From: JAICTV01 sp035634055
Lineage (GTDB): Bacteria > Planctomycetota > Phycisphaerae > Tepidisphaerales > Tepidisphaeraceae
Reading direction: 5' to 3'
Length of the DNA stretch: 32,491 nucleotides
NCBI GenBank assembly: GCA_035634055.1
Contig: DASQDR010000031.1
Location: 1-32,491, forward strand
Below, piece after piece: positions 6,123-13,497 of this stretch (within the stretch, counting starts at the first letter, position 1; the number at the start of each line of letters is the position of its first letter). The position numbers and the translations under genes are program-made. Under the pieces are notes generated by a model that was not told the DNA's origin, ran no database searches, and saw only the letters and a list, made by a program, of their open reading frames with translations.

Positions 6123-6677
6123 ATGCGAGCCAGCGACATCCGTAAGGGCCAGGCCGTCATCATGGACGGCAAGCTGTTCGTCGTCACCGGGGCCGACCAC
6201 AACACCCCCGGGAACCTCCGCGCCAAGGTGCAGTTCAAGCTGCGCGACGTGCTGAAGGGGACGATCCAGGACAAGCGGGTGGGCGCCACCGACGACATCG
6301 AGACCACGAACCTCGACAGCCGCCAGGTCGAGTACCTCTACAGCGACAACGAGGGGCACGTCCTGATGGACCTGGAAACCTACGACCAGAACACCATCCC
6401 CAAGGAAGTGTTCGGCAGCGACATCCTCTACCTCAAGCCCAACACGCAGCTCAAGGCGCTGTTCCACAACGGCAAGATCGTCAGCTACGAGATGCCCGCC
6501 ACGGTGGACCTCAAGGTCACCGACACCCCGCCCGTCATCAAGGGCGCAACCGCGACCAACCAGCTCAAGGAAGCAACGTTGGAAACTGGCCTGACCACCC
6601 GCGTGCCCGGCTTCATCGTGATCGGCGAAACGATCCGCGTCAGCACCGACGGCGGCGGCTACCAGAGCCGCGCTTAG
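6123..6677 (+). CDS. efp: translation elongation factor P
   Basis: EF-P binds between the ribosomal P and E sites and relieves stalling at polyproline stretches. The 184-residue product has the three expected domains: a KOW-like N domain (residues 1-62), a central OB domain, and the C-terminal OB domain ending in PGFIVIGETIRVSTDGGGYQSRA, the family signature. The loop tip that contacts the tRNA CCA end reads NTPGNLRA, with Asn31 where E. coli has the beta-lysylated Lys34 and others have Arg. This form would not need EpmA or EarP modification unless an unknown one exists. The start at 6123 fits family length. AAGGA and GAGAAG occur 5-15 bp upstream. It is transcribed alone as far as can be seen. 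Confidence 0.95.
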   Translation: MRASDIRKGQAVIMDGKLFVVTGADHNTPGNLRAKVQFKLRDVLKGTIQDKRVGATDDIETTNLDSRQVEYLYSDNEGHVLMDLETYDQNTIPKEVFGSDILYLKPNTQLKALFHNGKIVSYEMPATVDLKVTDTPPVIKGATATNQLKEATLETGLTTRVPGFIVIGETIRVSTDGGGYQSRA

Positions 6678-6722
6678 CCTCACACCCTTCGCCAGCCAAA
6701 CGCACCCGTCCACCCACCGCCC

Positions 6723-6742
6723 GCGCGCCGAGCCCGGCGCGC
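6723..6742 (+). terminator. GC-rich hairpin after efp
   Basis: Arms gcgcgccg (6723-6730) and cggcgcgc (6735-6742) form a perfect 8-bp stem with a 4-nt loop, 46 bp after the efp stop codon. There is no real T run after it, so it is only a weak candidate for an intrinsic terminator. Confidence 0.35.
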
Positions 6743-6881
6743 CTGCTTGGCAGTTGCTGCGGCGTCCTTGCAAGGGCGCGACGGGCCGCCAAACCGCGTT
6801 CACCGTTGTCACCGCAATAATCTGAGGCGGATTCCGTTGTACAGCCGGGCACACGCGGGGGCGGACGCGGCCGGGAGGCAG

Positions 6882-8078
6882 ATGACGGGCAAATTCAGGG
6901 TTTGGGCTCATTTCGCGACGACGCTGTCGCTCGCGGCCACGCTGGTCGCGCAGGCGTCGGCCGCCGCGCCGACCGGGATCTACTCTCTGGGAGCGGGCCG
7001 GGACAATCCCAACACCGCGCCGGACGAGCGGCTGGCGGGGATTCGCAACTACGACTTCGTCTCCGGCTTCACCCTGCGCGTGTTCTGGGCCGACATCGAG
7101 GCGGCGCAGGGGCAGTACAACTTTGGCGTCATCGACTCCGCCATCCAGAGCGTCGCCGCGCTAGGGCAAGGGTTGAGCCTCGAGATCCTGATGGGCGAAG
7201 AGCCGCAGTACGTGCTGAGCGGCGCGTCGTCGACTTACCTCGATCACCGCGGCGGCACCAATCCGGTGCCGTGGGACACCTTCGCGAAGCAGCGGCAAGC
7301 AGCGCTGTACACCGCACTTTCGACGCACGCCGTGCAGGGCGCGCAAGGTCCGCAGCCGCTGAATCAGAGTCCGACGTTAAGATCGATCGACGCGGCGCCG
7401 GCCGGTTTGAACTTCGGCGTGCGCGACCTGAACAGCGGCATCCGCAACCATCCGGAGTACACGCAGGCGCGGTACGTGGGCGCCGTGGTCGACGGCGTCG
7501 CCGCCGTTACCAGCGCGTTCCCGCAGGACCAGAACTTCCTCGCGTTCTTCGCCTTCACCGACGGCCAGCCGGGCCCGCGCGTGGACCAGCAGATCATCCA
7601 ACAGCTCGCGCCGCTGTACAACCACGCGGGGCAGGCGGAGCTCGCGTTCTTCGTGGAGAACTTGTCCGACGACGGACCGCTGCCGCTGCCGGACGGGATC
7701 GGCCCCGGGAACAACCTCCTCACTTGGGCCGGCTCCGGCGGCGACACCATGATGCAGGCGCTGGACTCCTGGTTGCAGCACGCCCCCGACCGCGACGCGC
7801 AGCTTGACAGCCGCAATCCCGCCACCGGCATCCAACTCGCTTACGACACGTACGGCACCCGCTTCGTCGAGCTCTACCCCGCCGATCTGGACGGCGCTGC
7901 GGCCGGCGCCTTCGACGCGGCGGGCCGACCGATCATCGACGACCTTCGCTCGTGGAACGCGACGATGAACAACGTGCCGGAGCCGGCGGGGATCGCGCCG
8001 GTGATGATGGTGTTGGTAGCGGGGCTGCGGCGCCGGCGAGGAGGGGGCTGGGCGGAAATGTCGAATGTCGAACGATGA
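6882..8078 (+). CDS. PEP-CTERM-anchored secreted protein with glycosidase-like TIM-barrel features
   Basis: The 398-residue product starts MTGKFRVWAHF, followed by a signal peptide (cleavage near AQASAAAPTG, about residue 27). The C-terminus has the PEP-CTERM tripartite signal: NVPEPAG, a hydrophobic stretch, and RRRRGG. It is therefore exported and sorted by an exosortase. The segment VFWADIEAAQGQYNFGVIDSAI, with GLSLEILMGEE after it, resembles the beta/alpha repeat of GH5/GH42-type enzymes, where the text reads 'W..iEp..GqYdf..iD..i'. I cannot identify certain catalytic acids, so enzyme activity is only suggested. The start at 6882 has GGAGG only 3 bp upstream. The last six residues (MSNVER) and the stop codon are encoded by an intergenic-type repeat, so the C-terminus runs past the sorting signal in an unusual way. 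Confidence 0.75.
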   Translation: MTGKFRVWAHFATTLSLAATLVAQASAAAPTGIYSLGAGRDNPNTAPDERLAGIRNYDFVSGFTLRVFWADIEAAQGQYNFGVIDSAIQSVAALGQGLSLEILMGEEPQYVLSGASSTYLDHRGGTNPVPWDTFAKQRQAALYTALSTHAVQGAQGPQPLNQSPTLRSIDAAPAGLNFGVRDLNSGIRNHPEYTQARYVGAVVDGVAAVTSAFPQDQNFLAFFAFTDGQPGPRVDQQIIQQLAPLYNHAGQAELAFFVENLSDDGPLPLPDGIGPGNNLLTWAGSGGDTMMQALDSWLQHAPDRDAQLDSRNPATGIQLAYDTYGTRFVELYPADLDGAAAGAFDAAGRPIIDDLRSWNATMNNVPEPAGIAPVMMVLVAGLRRRRGGGWAEMSNVER

Positions 8079-8090
8079 ATGTCGAAACGA
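8057..8090. repeat. tandem aatgtcgaa words at the end of the PEP-CTERM gene
   Basis: The word aatgtcgaa is repeated three times with small changes (8057-8090). The first two copies lie inside the end of the upstream reading frame and supply its stop codon (tga at 8076-8078). It is of the same general kind as the other intergenic word repeats in this window. Confidence 0.6.
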
Positions 8091-8159
8091 TCTTCAATCA
8101 GGCAGAAATGAAGAGATGACTGCAGCGGGCGGGCGCTTCGTTTGAGTCATTTGCTCCTT

Positions 8160-8210
8160 TTCCGCCTTGAGATTTGTTTCGGATTTCGTGCTTCCGATTT
8201 TCTTCCTTTT
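8160..8210. repeat. ggatttcgtgcttcc-type intergenic words
   Basis: On the plus strand this reads as a series of related short words (gagatttgtttcggatttcg, gtgcttccgattttcttcc). It directly follows the stop codon of the STAND ATPase gene on the minus strand. I see no gene in 8091-8211. Nearby, atgact and agtcat words form a weak inverted pair. Confidence 0.45.
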
Positions 8211-8211
8211 C

Positions 8212-10344
8212 CTAACTCGCCGGCTTCAGTTCCGCGTTGCTTGCCAGGATCTTCGTCGCGCGGTCGAAGTAGACCTGCGCGGTCTCCGCGTCGTTGAGGG
8301 CGCGGAGGACGCGGCCGAGTTGGACGGCTCGGCCGCCGAGGTTGGGGTGGTCCTTGCCGTAGAAGGACTCGTCGATGTGAAACGCCCGCTCGAAGCAGCC
8401 GCGGGCCGCGCCGAGGGCGCCGACATCCTGGAGCACCGCGCCCAAGTGTCCGCAAGCGCGGGCGACGCTGGGGTGCGACGGGCCGTTGGTCGACTCCATG
8501 ACCTCCAGCGCCTTCTCCAGGTTTAGCCGGGCCGGCTCCAGCTCGCCGCTCATGCGCTGCACGATGGCGAGGTTGGTCAGGATGCTGGCGACGGTCGGGT
8601 GGTTCTCGCCGAAGTTGTTCTGCGCGATCGCCAGCGCCTGGAGGAAGTGCTCCTTGCCGCCGGCGAGGTCGCCGCTGTTGCGCAGGACGTAGCCGAGGTT
8701 GTTGACGATGCTGGCGACCTTGGGGTGGTCGTCGCCGTACGCGCCGCGGTAGACCTCCAGCGCCCACTCGAACTGCTGGCGCGCGCCCTCGGCGTCGCCG
8801 GACTGCTGCAGGACGATCCCCATGTTGTTGAAAACGGCAGCGAGGTGCGGGTCGGCGTCGCCGTAGCACTCGGCGTCGATCTTCATCGAGCGCTCGAAGC
8901 AGTGGCGGGCCTCCTCGAGGTTGCCAAGCTGGCGGTGGACGCGGCCGAGGTTGTTGGCGATCGACGAGAGCTGCGGGTGCGTCTCGCCGTAGAAGCGCGA
9001 CGCCAGCGCCAGGGCGCGCTCGAAGAGGCCCCTGGCTTCGGCGTACTGGGCGCGCTTGGTGAGGTAGCGGCCGGCGTCGTCCAGGACGGTGATGCAGGCG
9101 CGGCCGGCGACGTCGCTCGCCTCCGCGTGCCACGCCGCCGCCAGCGCGTGCGGCAGCAGCTCGGCGCTGCGCTCCCACGAGGCCAAATCCTGGCTGTCGA
9201 ACTTGAACGCGCACACGAGCATCTTGACGGCGGCCTCGGCCCATTTGCGTCGCTCGGTCTCGTGCAGGCGGTCGCGCACCAGCGTGCCGACCAGTCGGTG
9301 GACGCCCATGGTGCGGCCGTCGTCGTCGATCAGCGAATACGTGCGCAGCGCCGCCACCGCGTCGGCCAGCAGCGAGTCGCTCATCACCACGCGCGCCAGG
9401 TCCTCCGGCAGGACGGCGGCGCCGGTGCGGAGCAGGTGGCGCGGGATCGCGTCGGGACCGAGGAAGGCCAGCAGGTTCAGCAGGTCCGCCGCCCGCGGGC
9501 TTTCTTCCTGAAGCTCGCGGAAGGAGATCTCCCAGGTCATCTCCACGGAATCGGGGTAGTCGGCGGTGCTGCGCACTTCCCCGAGCAGCTCGGCCCAGTG
9601 CGTCTCGAACCGCTTCAGGTAGCCGGAGAAGTCGATGCGCGTGCGCTCGATGCACGCCGCCGCCTGCTCCATCGCCAGCGGCAGGTCGCCCAGCGCTTGC
9701 GCAAGCATGCCGACGGAGGTGTCCTGCTTGCCGTGCTTTTGCCCGGTCCGGTTGAGCAGGAACTGGACCGAGTCCATCCGCTTCATCGGCCGCAGCGCGA
9801 ACGGGCGGGCGATCGAGTCCCAGTTGGGGTTGCGGCTGGTGACGATCACGTGCCCGGTGCGGTCCTGCGGGAGGAAGTTCTTCACGTCCTCCACGCCGGC
9901 GGCGTTGTCGAGGATGAGCAGCCAGTCGTTGCGCGCGTTGAGCTTCCGCCGCAGCGCGTGGCGGATGTCGTCCAGGCTGGTTCCCTCCGGGATCATCATC
10001 CCGAGCTGCGTTGCGAGCTTCGCGTAGCCGAGCGAGAGGGTCGCCCCTTCGTCGGCGTTGATCCACCAGACGATCTTGTAGTGGTCGCGAAAGCGGTAGG
10101 CGTACTCGAGGGCGAGCTGCGTCTTGCCGACGCCGCCGAGCCCGCAGATCACCTGCACCCGCCGCAGCGGCTCGTGTCCGTTGAGCGAGAGGCGAAGGTC
10201 GTTCAGCTCTTCGTCGCGCCCGGTGAAGTGCGGGTTGCGCGGGTACGGGACGTTCCACGCGGTGGTGGAATCGCCCTCCTTCGACGCCGGACGACCGGCC
10301 GGCGCGGGCGCGGGCTGGACGGGATACGTGGGATCGGCTGCCAT
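8212..10344 (-). CDS. NB-ARC / TPR STAND ATPase
   Basis: This is a 710-residue cytosolic STAND-class signalling ATPase. After a short Pro/Ala-rich N-terminus comes NPHFTGRDEEL, then Walker A GLGGVGKT (residues 68-75), Walker B WLLILDN, the sensor segment VIVTSRNPNW and the LGDLPLAMEQAAA motif (the GLPLA equivalent), followed by a winged-helix-like region. From about residue 440 to the end there are at least six 42-residue kinesin-light-chain-type TPRs, each with an NNLG / HP pattern. Such proteins are thought to oligomerise when the TPR part senses a ligand. The N-terminus has no recognisable effector domain (no nuclease, TIR or protease), so a partner is probably needed. ATG 10344 was chosen because GGGGG lies 6 bp upstream. 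Its role is unknown. Confidence 0.88.
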   Translation of the reverse strand: MAADPTYPVQPAPAPAGRPASKEGDSTTAWNVPYPRNPHFTGRDEELNDLRLSLNGHEPLRRVQVICGLGGVGKTQLALEYAYRFRDHYKIVWWINADEGATLSLGYAKLATQLGMMIPEGTSLDDIRHALRRKLNARNDWLLILDNAAGVEDVKNFLPQDRTGHVIVTSRNPNWDSIARPFALRPMKRMDSVQFLLNRTGQKHGKQDTSVGMLAQALGDLPLAMEQAAACIERTRIDFSGYLKRFETHWAELLGEVRSTADYPDSVEMTWEISFRELQEESPRAADLLNLLAFLGPDAIPRHLLRTGAAVLPEDLARVVMSDSLLADAVAALRTYSLIDDDGRTMGVHRLVGTLVRDRLHETERRKWAEAAVKMLVCAFKFDSQDLASWERSAELLPHALAAAWHAEASDVAGRACITVLDDAGRYLTKRAQYAEARGLFERALALASRFYGETHPQLSSIANNLGRVHRQLGNLEEARHCFERSMKIDAECYGDADPHLAAVFNNMGIVLQQSGDAEGARQQFEWALEVYRGAYGDDHPKVASIVNNLGYVLRNSGDLAGGKEHFLQALAIAQNNFGENHPTVASILTNLAIVQRMSGELEPARLNLEKALEVMESTNGPSHPSVARACGHLGAVLQDVGALGAARGCFERAFHIDESFYGKDHPNLGGRAVQLGRVLRALNDAETAQVYFDRATKILASNAELKPAS

Positions 10345-10725
10345 TGGTTGCCCCCTTTTTGGCACTTCCTGACGGCGACTGACCGGACGCCGCCAATTGT
10401 AGCGGCCCCGGCGGCGCGGCGGCAACGGGATGATCGCACCGCCCGCTCAACTGCGCAGCCGCTCCGGCGCAAATGGCACCGCACCGTTACCCCCGCCGCC
10501 GGTCGATGTTCGTTTTCCTGAGTTGCCGGGACCACGCGGCCAGCGCCATAGTCCGTCGCGGACCGACCTCGTGGGTGCGAGCCGGGTCCTTGAAACGGCT
10601 TTGGAAATACCTCGCCGGCGGGCGGACTATCCGACCAGCGCGGCGCGGGTCTTGAAACGGGCGTGCTCGATCTGTTCCCGGCCCCGACGATGGGGCCGCG
10701 GGAGCGCGCCGCAAGGAGGTGCGGG
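10345..10725. other. divergent intergenic region with a direct and an inverted repeat
   Basis: This region separates the STAND ATPase (leftward) from the VPLPA-type protein (rightward) and must hold both promoters. No gene is convincing. It contains a near-identical direct repeat, gggtccttgaaacgg (10584-10598) and gggtcttgaaacgg (10647-10660), and an inverted pair, atagtccg (10548-10555) with cggactat (10623-10630). These could be regulator sites or part of a structured 5' leader. I did not recognise a known riboswitch. Confidence 0.4.
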
Positions 10726-11208
10726 ATGTTCCACGCGTGGCGCACGATCGGCCGACGCGCCGGCGCGGGGCTGGTGGGATCGCTGCTGGCGACAATCGTG
10801 CTCCTGCCGGCCGGCGCGCTGCCGGCGCAGGCGGGGCCGGTGGTGCTGGGCCCGGTGGCAAAGGAAGCGTCGTTGGCTCCCTTCAGATTTGCAGCGACGG
10901 CCGGCAGCGAACGGCTGCTCCGCATCGCCGGTCTTGATGCCAGCGGCGCTCGCGAGGTAATGAACGATGAGGGCGAGGTGCTACTCGTGCTGCCGGACGC
11001 GATCGGCGTGATGCGGGCGCTGACGGCGTCGCCGCTGGCGGCATCCTCTCCGATTTCCGCCGAGGTTCGTGCCGCCGCCAGCACGCCCGGTCTCACGTCC
11101 GCGCCGCCGGCACTGATCCCCCTTCCGCCCGGCGTCTGGTCCGGCCTCGCCGGGCTCGGCGCGCTGGCGGGCGTCTCCCTGATGAAAAAGCTCCGCCACC
11201 TGCGATAG
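10726..11208 (+). CDS. small exported protein with a VPLPA-type C-terminal sorting signal
   Basis: The 160-residue product begins MFHAWRTIGRRAG, followed by a hydrophobic signal sequence with a likely cleavage after LPAQA (near residue 37). The C-terminus reads LIPLPPGVWSGLAGLGALAG and then KKLRHLR: a PLP-type motif, a transmembrane stretch and a basic tail, as in VPLPA/PEP-CTERM proteins processed by exosortase-type enzymes. The middle (about 90 residues) shows no known domain. The start is well supported by AAGGAGG 6 bp upstream of ATG 10726. The function is unknown; secretion and surface anchoring are inferred from the ends only. Confidence 0.7.
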   Translation: MFHAWRTIGRRAGAGLVGSLLATIVLLPAGALPAQAGPVVLGPVAKEASLAPFRFAATAGSERLLRIAGLDASGAREVMNDEGEVLLVLPDAIGVMRALTASPLAASSPISAEVRAAASTPGLTSAPPALIPLPPGVWSGLAGLGALAGVSLMKKLRHLR

Positions 11209-11339
11209 CCTCGGCTGCACCCGTTCGCGTTCGGCGCGATCCGTGGCTACCGCTCGCGCCACCCGTTCCTTCCTCGCGTCACGCCGCTTACACTTCGCGG
11301 GCGGACGAACCGGCGGGCAAACGCGGAGGAGCGCGGGCG

Positions 11340-11789
11340 ATGGCGTTGTGGCTGCTGAAGACCGAGCCGAGCACTTACTCCTGGTCCGACCTGGAGCGGG
11401 AGAAGCGGGCGGCCTGGGACGGCGTCACCAACGCCACCGCGCTCAAGCACATCCGCGCGATGAAGAAGGGTGACCTGGCCCTGATCTACCACACCGGCGG
11501 TGAGCGCGCGGCGATCGGCGTGGCCGAGGTCGCATCCAATCCTTATCCCGACCCCAAGGCTGATGGCGAGAAGATCGTCATCGTAGATCTGAAGGCGAAG
11601 AAGAAGCTGGCCGCGCCCGTCACCTTGGAATCCATCAAGGCGGACAAGGCTTTTGCCGGATGGGACCTGCTCCGCATCGGGCGGCTCAGCGTGGTGCCGG
11701 TGCCCGAAGCGATGTGGAAGCGGATCGAGCAACTGGCCGGGGCGAAAACGGCGAAGTCGAAGCCGACATCAAAGAAAGAAGCGTCATGA
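11340..11789 (+). CDS. EVE-domain protein
   Basis: This 149-residue protein matches the EVE/PUA-like family (thymocyte nuclear protein 1 type): MALWLLKTEPSTYSWSDLE at the start, W-D-G-V-x-N at WDGVTNATALKHI, then KKGDLALIYHTGG, IGVAEVASNPYPDP, and an RIGRLSVVPVPE strand near the end. EVE domains bind modified DNA or RNA bases in a pocket. The Lys-rich tail (residues 136-149) could assist nucleic-acid binding. GGAGGA lies 9 bp before ATG 11340. The stop overlaps the next start codon by 4 bp (ATGA), so it is translationally coupled to a PH-like membrane protein. Its biological role is not established. Confidence 0.9.
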   Translation: MALWLLKTEPSTYSWSDLEREKRAAWDGVTNATALKHIRAMKKGDLALIYHTGGERAAIGVAEVASNPYPDPKADGEKIVIVDLKAKKKLAAPVTLESIKADKAFAGWDLLRIGRLSVVPVPEAMWKRIEQLAGAKTAKSKPTSKKEAS

Positions 11790-12379
11790 CGCAACCGAAC
11801 GACAACATCCGCCCGTTGATCCCTACCGGCGGCGACGCCTCCACCCCCGGCGCCGCCGGCGTCGGCATGCACCGCTCGCCGGGGGACGACGAGATCGTCT
11901 ACTACGAGGGCCGACCGACCCTGCGCGCGGATCAGGCGAAGGTGGCGTTCTGGCTGCTGGTCGGCCTGGCCCTGCTCGCCCTGCCGGTGATCGCCTGGCT
12001 GATGGAGTGGCCGCAGTGGCGCTGGTGGATGACCTTGGCCTGCATCGTGATCGCGGTGGTGGTGATGATCGTTCCGTGGATCATCACCCGGGCCACGCGG
12101 TATCGGATCACGAACTACCGGATCGACTTCGAGCGCGGCGTGCTGACCAAGCGCATCGACACGCTGGAGCTCTGGCACGTCGACGACATCAGCTTCGCCC
12201 AGGGGCTGGTGGATCGCATGATGAACGTCGGCAGCATCATCATCGTCAGCGACGATCGCACCTCTCCGCGCCTGGAACTACACGGCATTCCCGAGCCGCG
12301 GAAGATCTTCGACGCGCTGAAGCAGCGCGTGATCGCGGTGAAGCGCCAGCGTGGCGTGGTGAAGATGGACGCGTTGTGA
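11786..12379 (+). CDS. bacterial PH-domain (YdbS/bPH2-like) membrane protein
   Basis: The product has 197 residues. After a Gly/Pro-rich cytoplasmic start and EIVYYEGRPTLRADQ, two transmembrane helices follow (about 52-72 and 79-98). The rest is a PH-like domain of the DUF304/bPH2 type, with TRYRITNYRIDFERGVLTKRI, LWHVDDISFAQGLVDRM, GSIIIVSDD and GIPEPRKIFDAL as typical segments. Such proteins are inner-membrane proteins of unclear role. ATG 11786 overlaps the stop of the EVE gene, so the two genes are probably one operon. Nothing about the pair explains why they are linked. Confidence 0.85.
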   Translation: MTQPNDNIRPLIPTGGDASTPGAAGVGMHRSPGDDEIVYYEGRPTLRADQAKVAFWLLVGLALLALPVIAWLMEWPQWRWWMTLACIVIAVVVMIVPWIITRATRYRITNYRIDFERGVLTKRIDTLELWHVDDISFAQGLVDRMMNVGSIIIVSDDRTSPRLELHGIPEPRKIFDALKQRVIAVKRQRGVVKMDAL

Positions 12380-12684
12380 GCGCGGGTGAGCGGGTGAGTG
12401 GGCGACAAGGCGAGCCCAGGGTCGCGCAGTCGCGTCGGTTCCCTGACGTGATGTTTCGCCCGAGCACCTGCGGCGGATAGCAGCGTGCGTTCATTGGTGT
12501 TGAATCGCGCGACCGTGGTCAACTCCCTTCACCCGCCGCCCCTGCACCCGATCACCGGTGAAGTCGCGGTGGCCGCCGCTCGTGCGACCCGTCGCCGTCG
12601 TAGCGGCGTCGGTGAGGCCGCGGTGGCGGCGGTGGGGGCGGGTCGGTACAGTCTCCCGGCGGCCGGGATCGGCCGGCGCTGCCC
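12380..12684. other. intergenic region before the ABC importer; no gene seen
   Basis: The 305 bp hold the importer's promoter and leader. Repeated gggtgagcgggtgagtggg words occur just after the previous stop codon (about 12385-12404). Because the binding protein is of the Thi/NMT1 type I looked for the TPP riboswitch (ctgaga box, gcgtaggga) and for the FMN riboswitch core; neither is present. Confidence 0.4.
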
Positions 12685-13497
12685 ATGCCGCTGACCTCCG
12701 CCGACACCCCTTCCGCCCCCGCCGCCACGACCAGCGCCGCCCGCGCCGCACGCATCGCGTTGCGAGGCGTCAGCCGCGTGTTTGACGGCGGCGTCGAGGC
12801 GGTCGGCTCCGTCGATTTGGACATCGGCGCCGGCGAGTTCGTCGCCCTGCTCGGGCCTTCCGGTTCCGGCAAGTCCACGCTGCTCCGCATCATCGCCGCC
12901 CTGGACCGCGCGACCGCCGGCGACGTCGCCGTCGCCACGCCGGCGGGGCAGCGCCCGCGCGTGGCGTTCGTGTTCCAGGATGCTCACCTGCTCCCGTGGC
13001 GGGACGTCCTGCGCAACGTGGCGCTGCCGCTCGAGCTCCAGCGCGTGCCAAAACCCGAGCGCCTCGACCGCGCGAGCGATGCGATCGAGCAAGTCGGCCT
13101 CAGTGATGCGATCGGGCGGTATCCAGCCCAGCTCTCGGGCGGGATGCGCATGCGGGCATCGCTGGCGCGGGCGCTGGTCAACGAGCCAGAGTTGCTCCTG
13201 CTCGACGAGCCCTTCGCCGCGCTGGACGAGATCACCCGCCACCAGCTTGACGACCAGCTTCGCGAGCTGTGGTCACGGCGGCGGATGACGGTGCTGTTCG
13301 TGACCCACTCGATCAACGAGGCGGCGTTCCTCGCCGACCGCGCGGTGGTGTTCACCCGCCGCCCCGCGCGGGTGATGCTGGACCACGTGCTCGACCTGCC
13401 GGCGGAGCGGCGCGCGGAGCTGCGCACGGAGCCCCGCTTCGCGCGCGAGATGCGCGTGCTGTTCGACGCCCTGCGCGCGGGGCAGGAGGCGCGGTGA
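12685..13497 (+). CDS. ABC transporter ATPase, NitT/TauT/Thi type
   Basis: This 270-residue ATPase has all motifs: Walker A LGPSGSGKST, Q-loop FVFQDAHLLPWRDV, signature LSGGMRMRASLARAL, Walker B LLLLDEPFAALDE and the switch VTHS. The LLPW motif after the Q-loop and the 'EAAFLADR' segment are typical of the SsuB/TauB/NrtD group, which powers import of sulfonates, nitrate or thiamine precursors. About 22 residues at the N-terminus are Pro/Ala/Thr-rich. Its last codons overlap the permease start by 4 bp. It is the first gene of a three-gene importer (ATPase, permease, binding protein). The start at 12685 is the first ATG with the right frame, but the true start could be a few codons later. Confidence 0.93.
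   Translation: MPLTSADTPSAPAATTSAARAARIALRGVSRVFDGGVEAVGSVDLDIGAGEFVALLGPSGSGKSTLLRIIAALDRATAGDVAVATPAGQRPRVAFVFQDAHLLPWRDVLRNVALPLELQRVPKPERLDRASDAIEQVGLSDAIGRYPAQLSGGMRMRASLARALVNEPELLLLDEPFAALDEITRHQLDDQLRELWSRRRMTVLFVTHSINEAAFLADRAVVFTRRPARVMLDHVLDLPAERRAELRTEPRFAREMRVLFDALRAGQEAR

Noticed and set aside
6690..6881. Sigma-54 promoter before the PEP-CTERM gene
   Set aside because: A TTGGCAG occurs near 6748, but the required -12 TTGC element is not at the correct spacing.
8599..10521. 640-codon plus-strand open frame opposite the STAND ATPase
   Set aside because: It is the antisense shadow of a high-GC gene. The minus-strand product has all NB-ARC motifs and TPRs.
12380..12684. TPP or FMN riboswitch before the Thi/Rib-like importer
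   Set aside because: The conserved core sequences of both classes were looked for and are absent.
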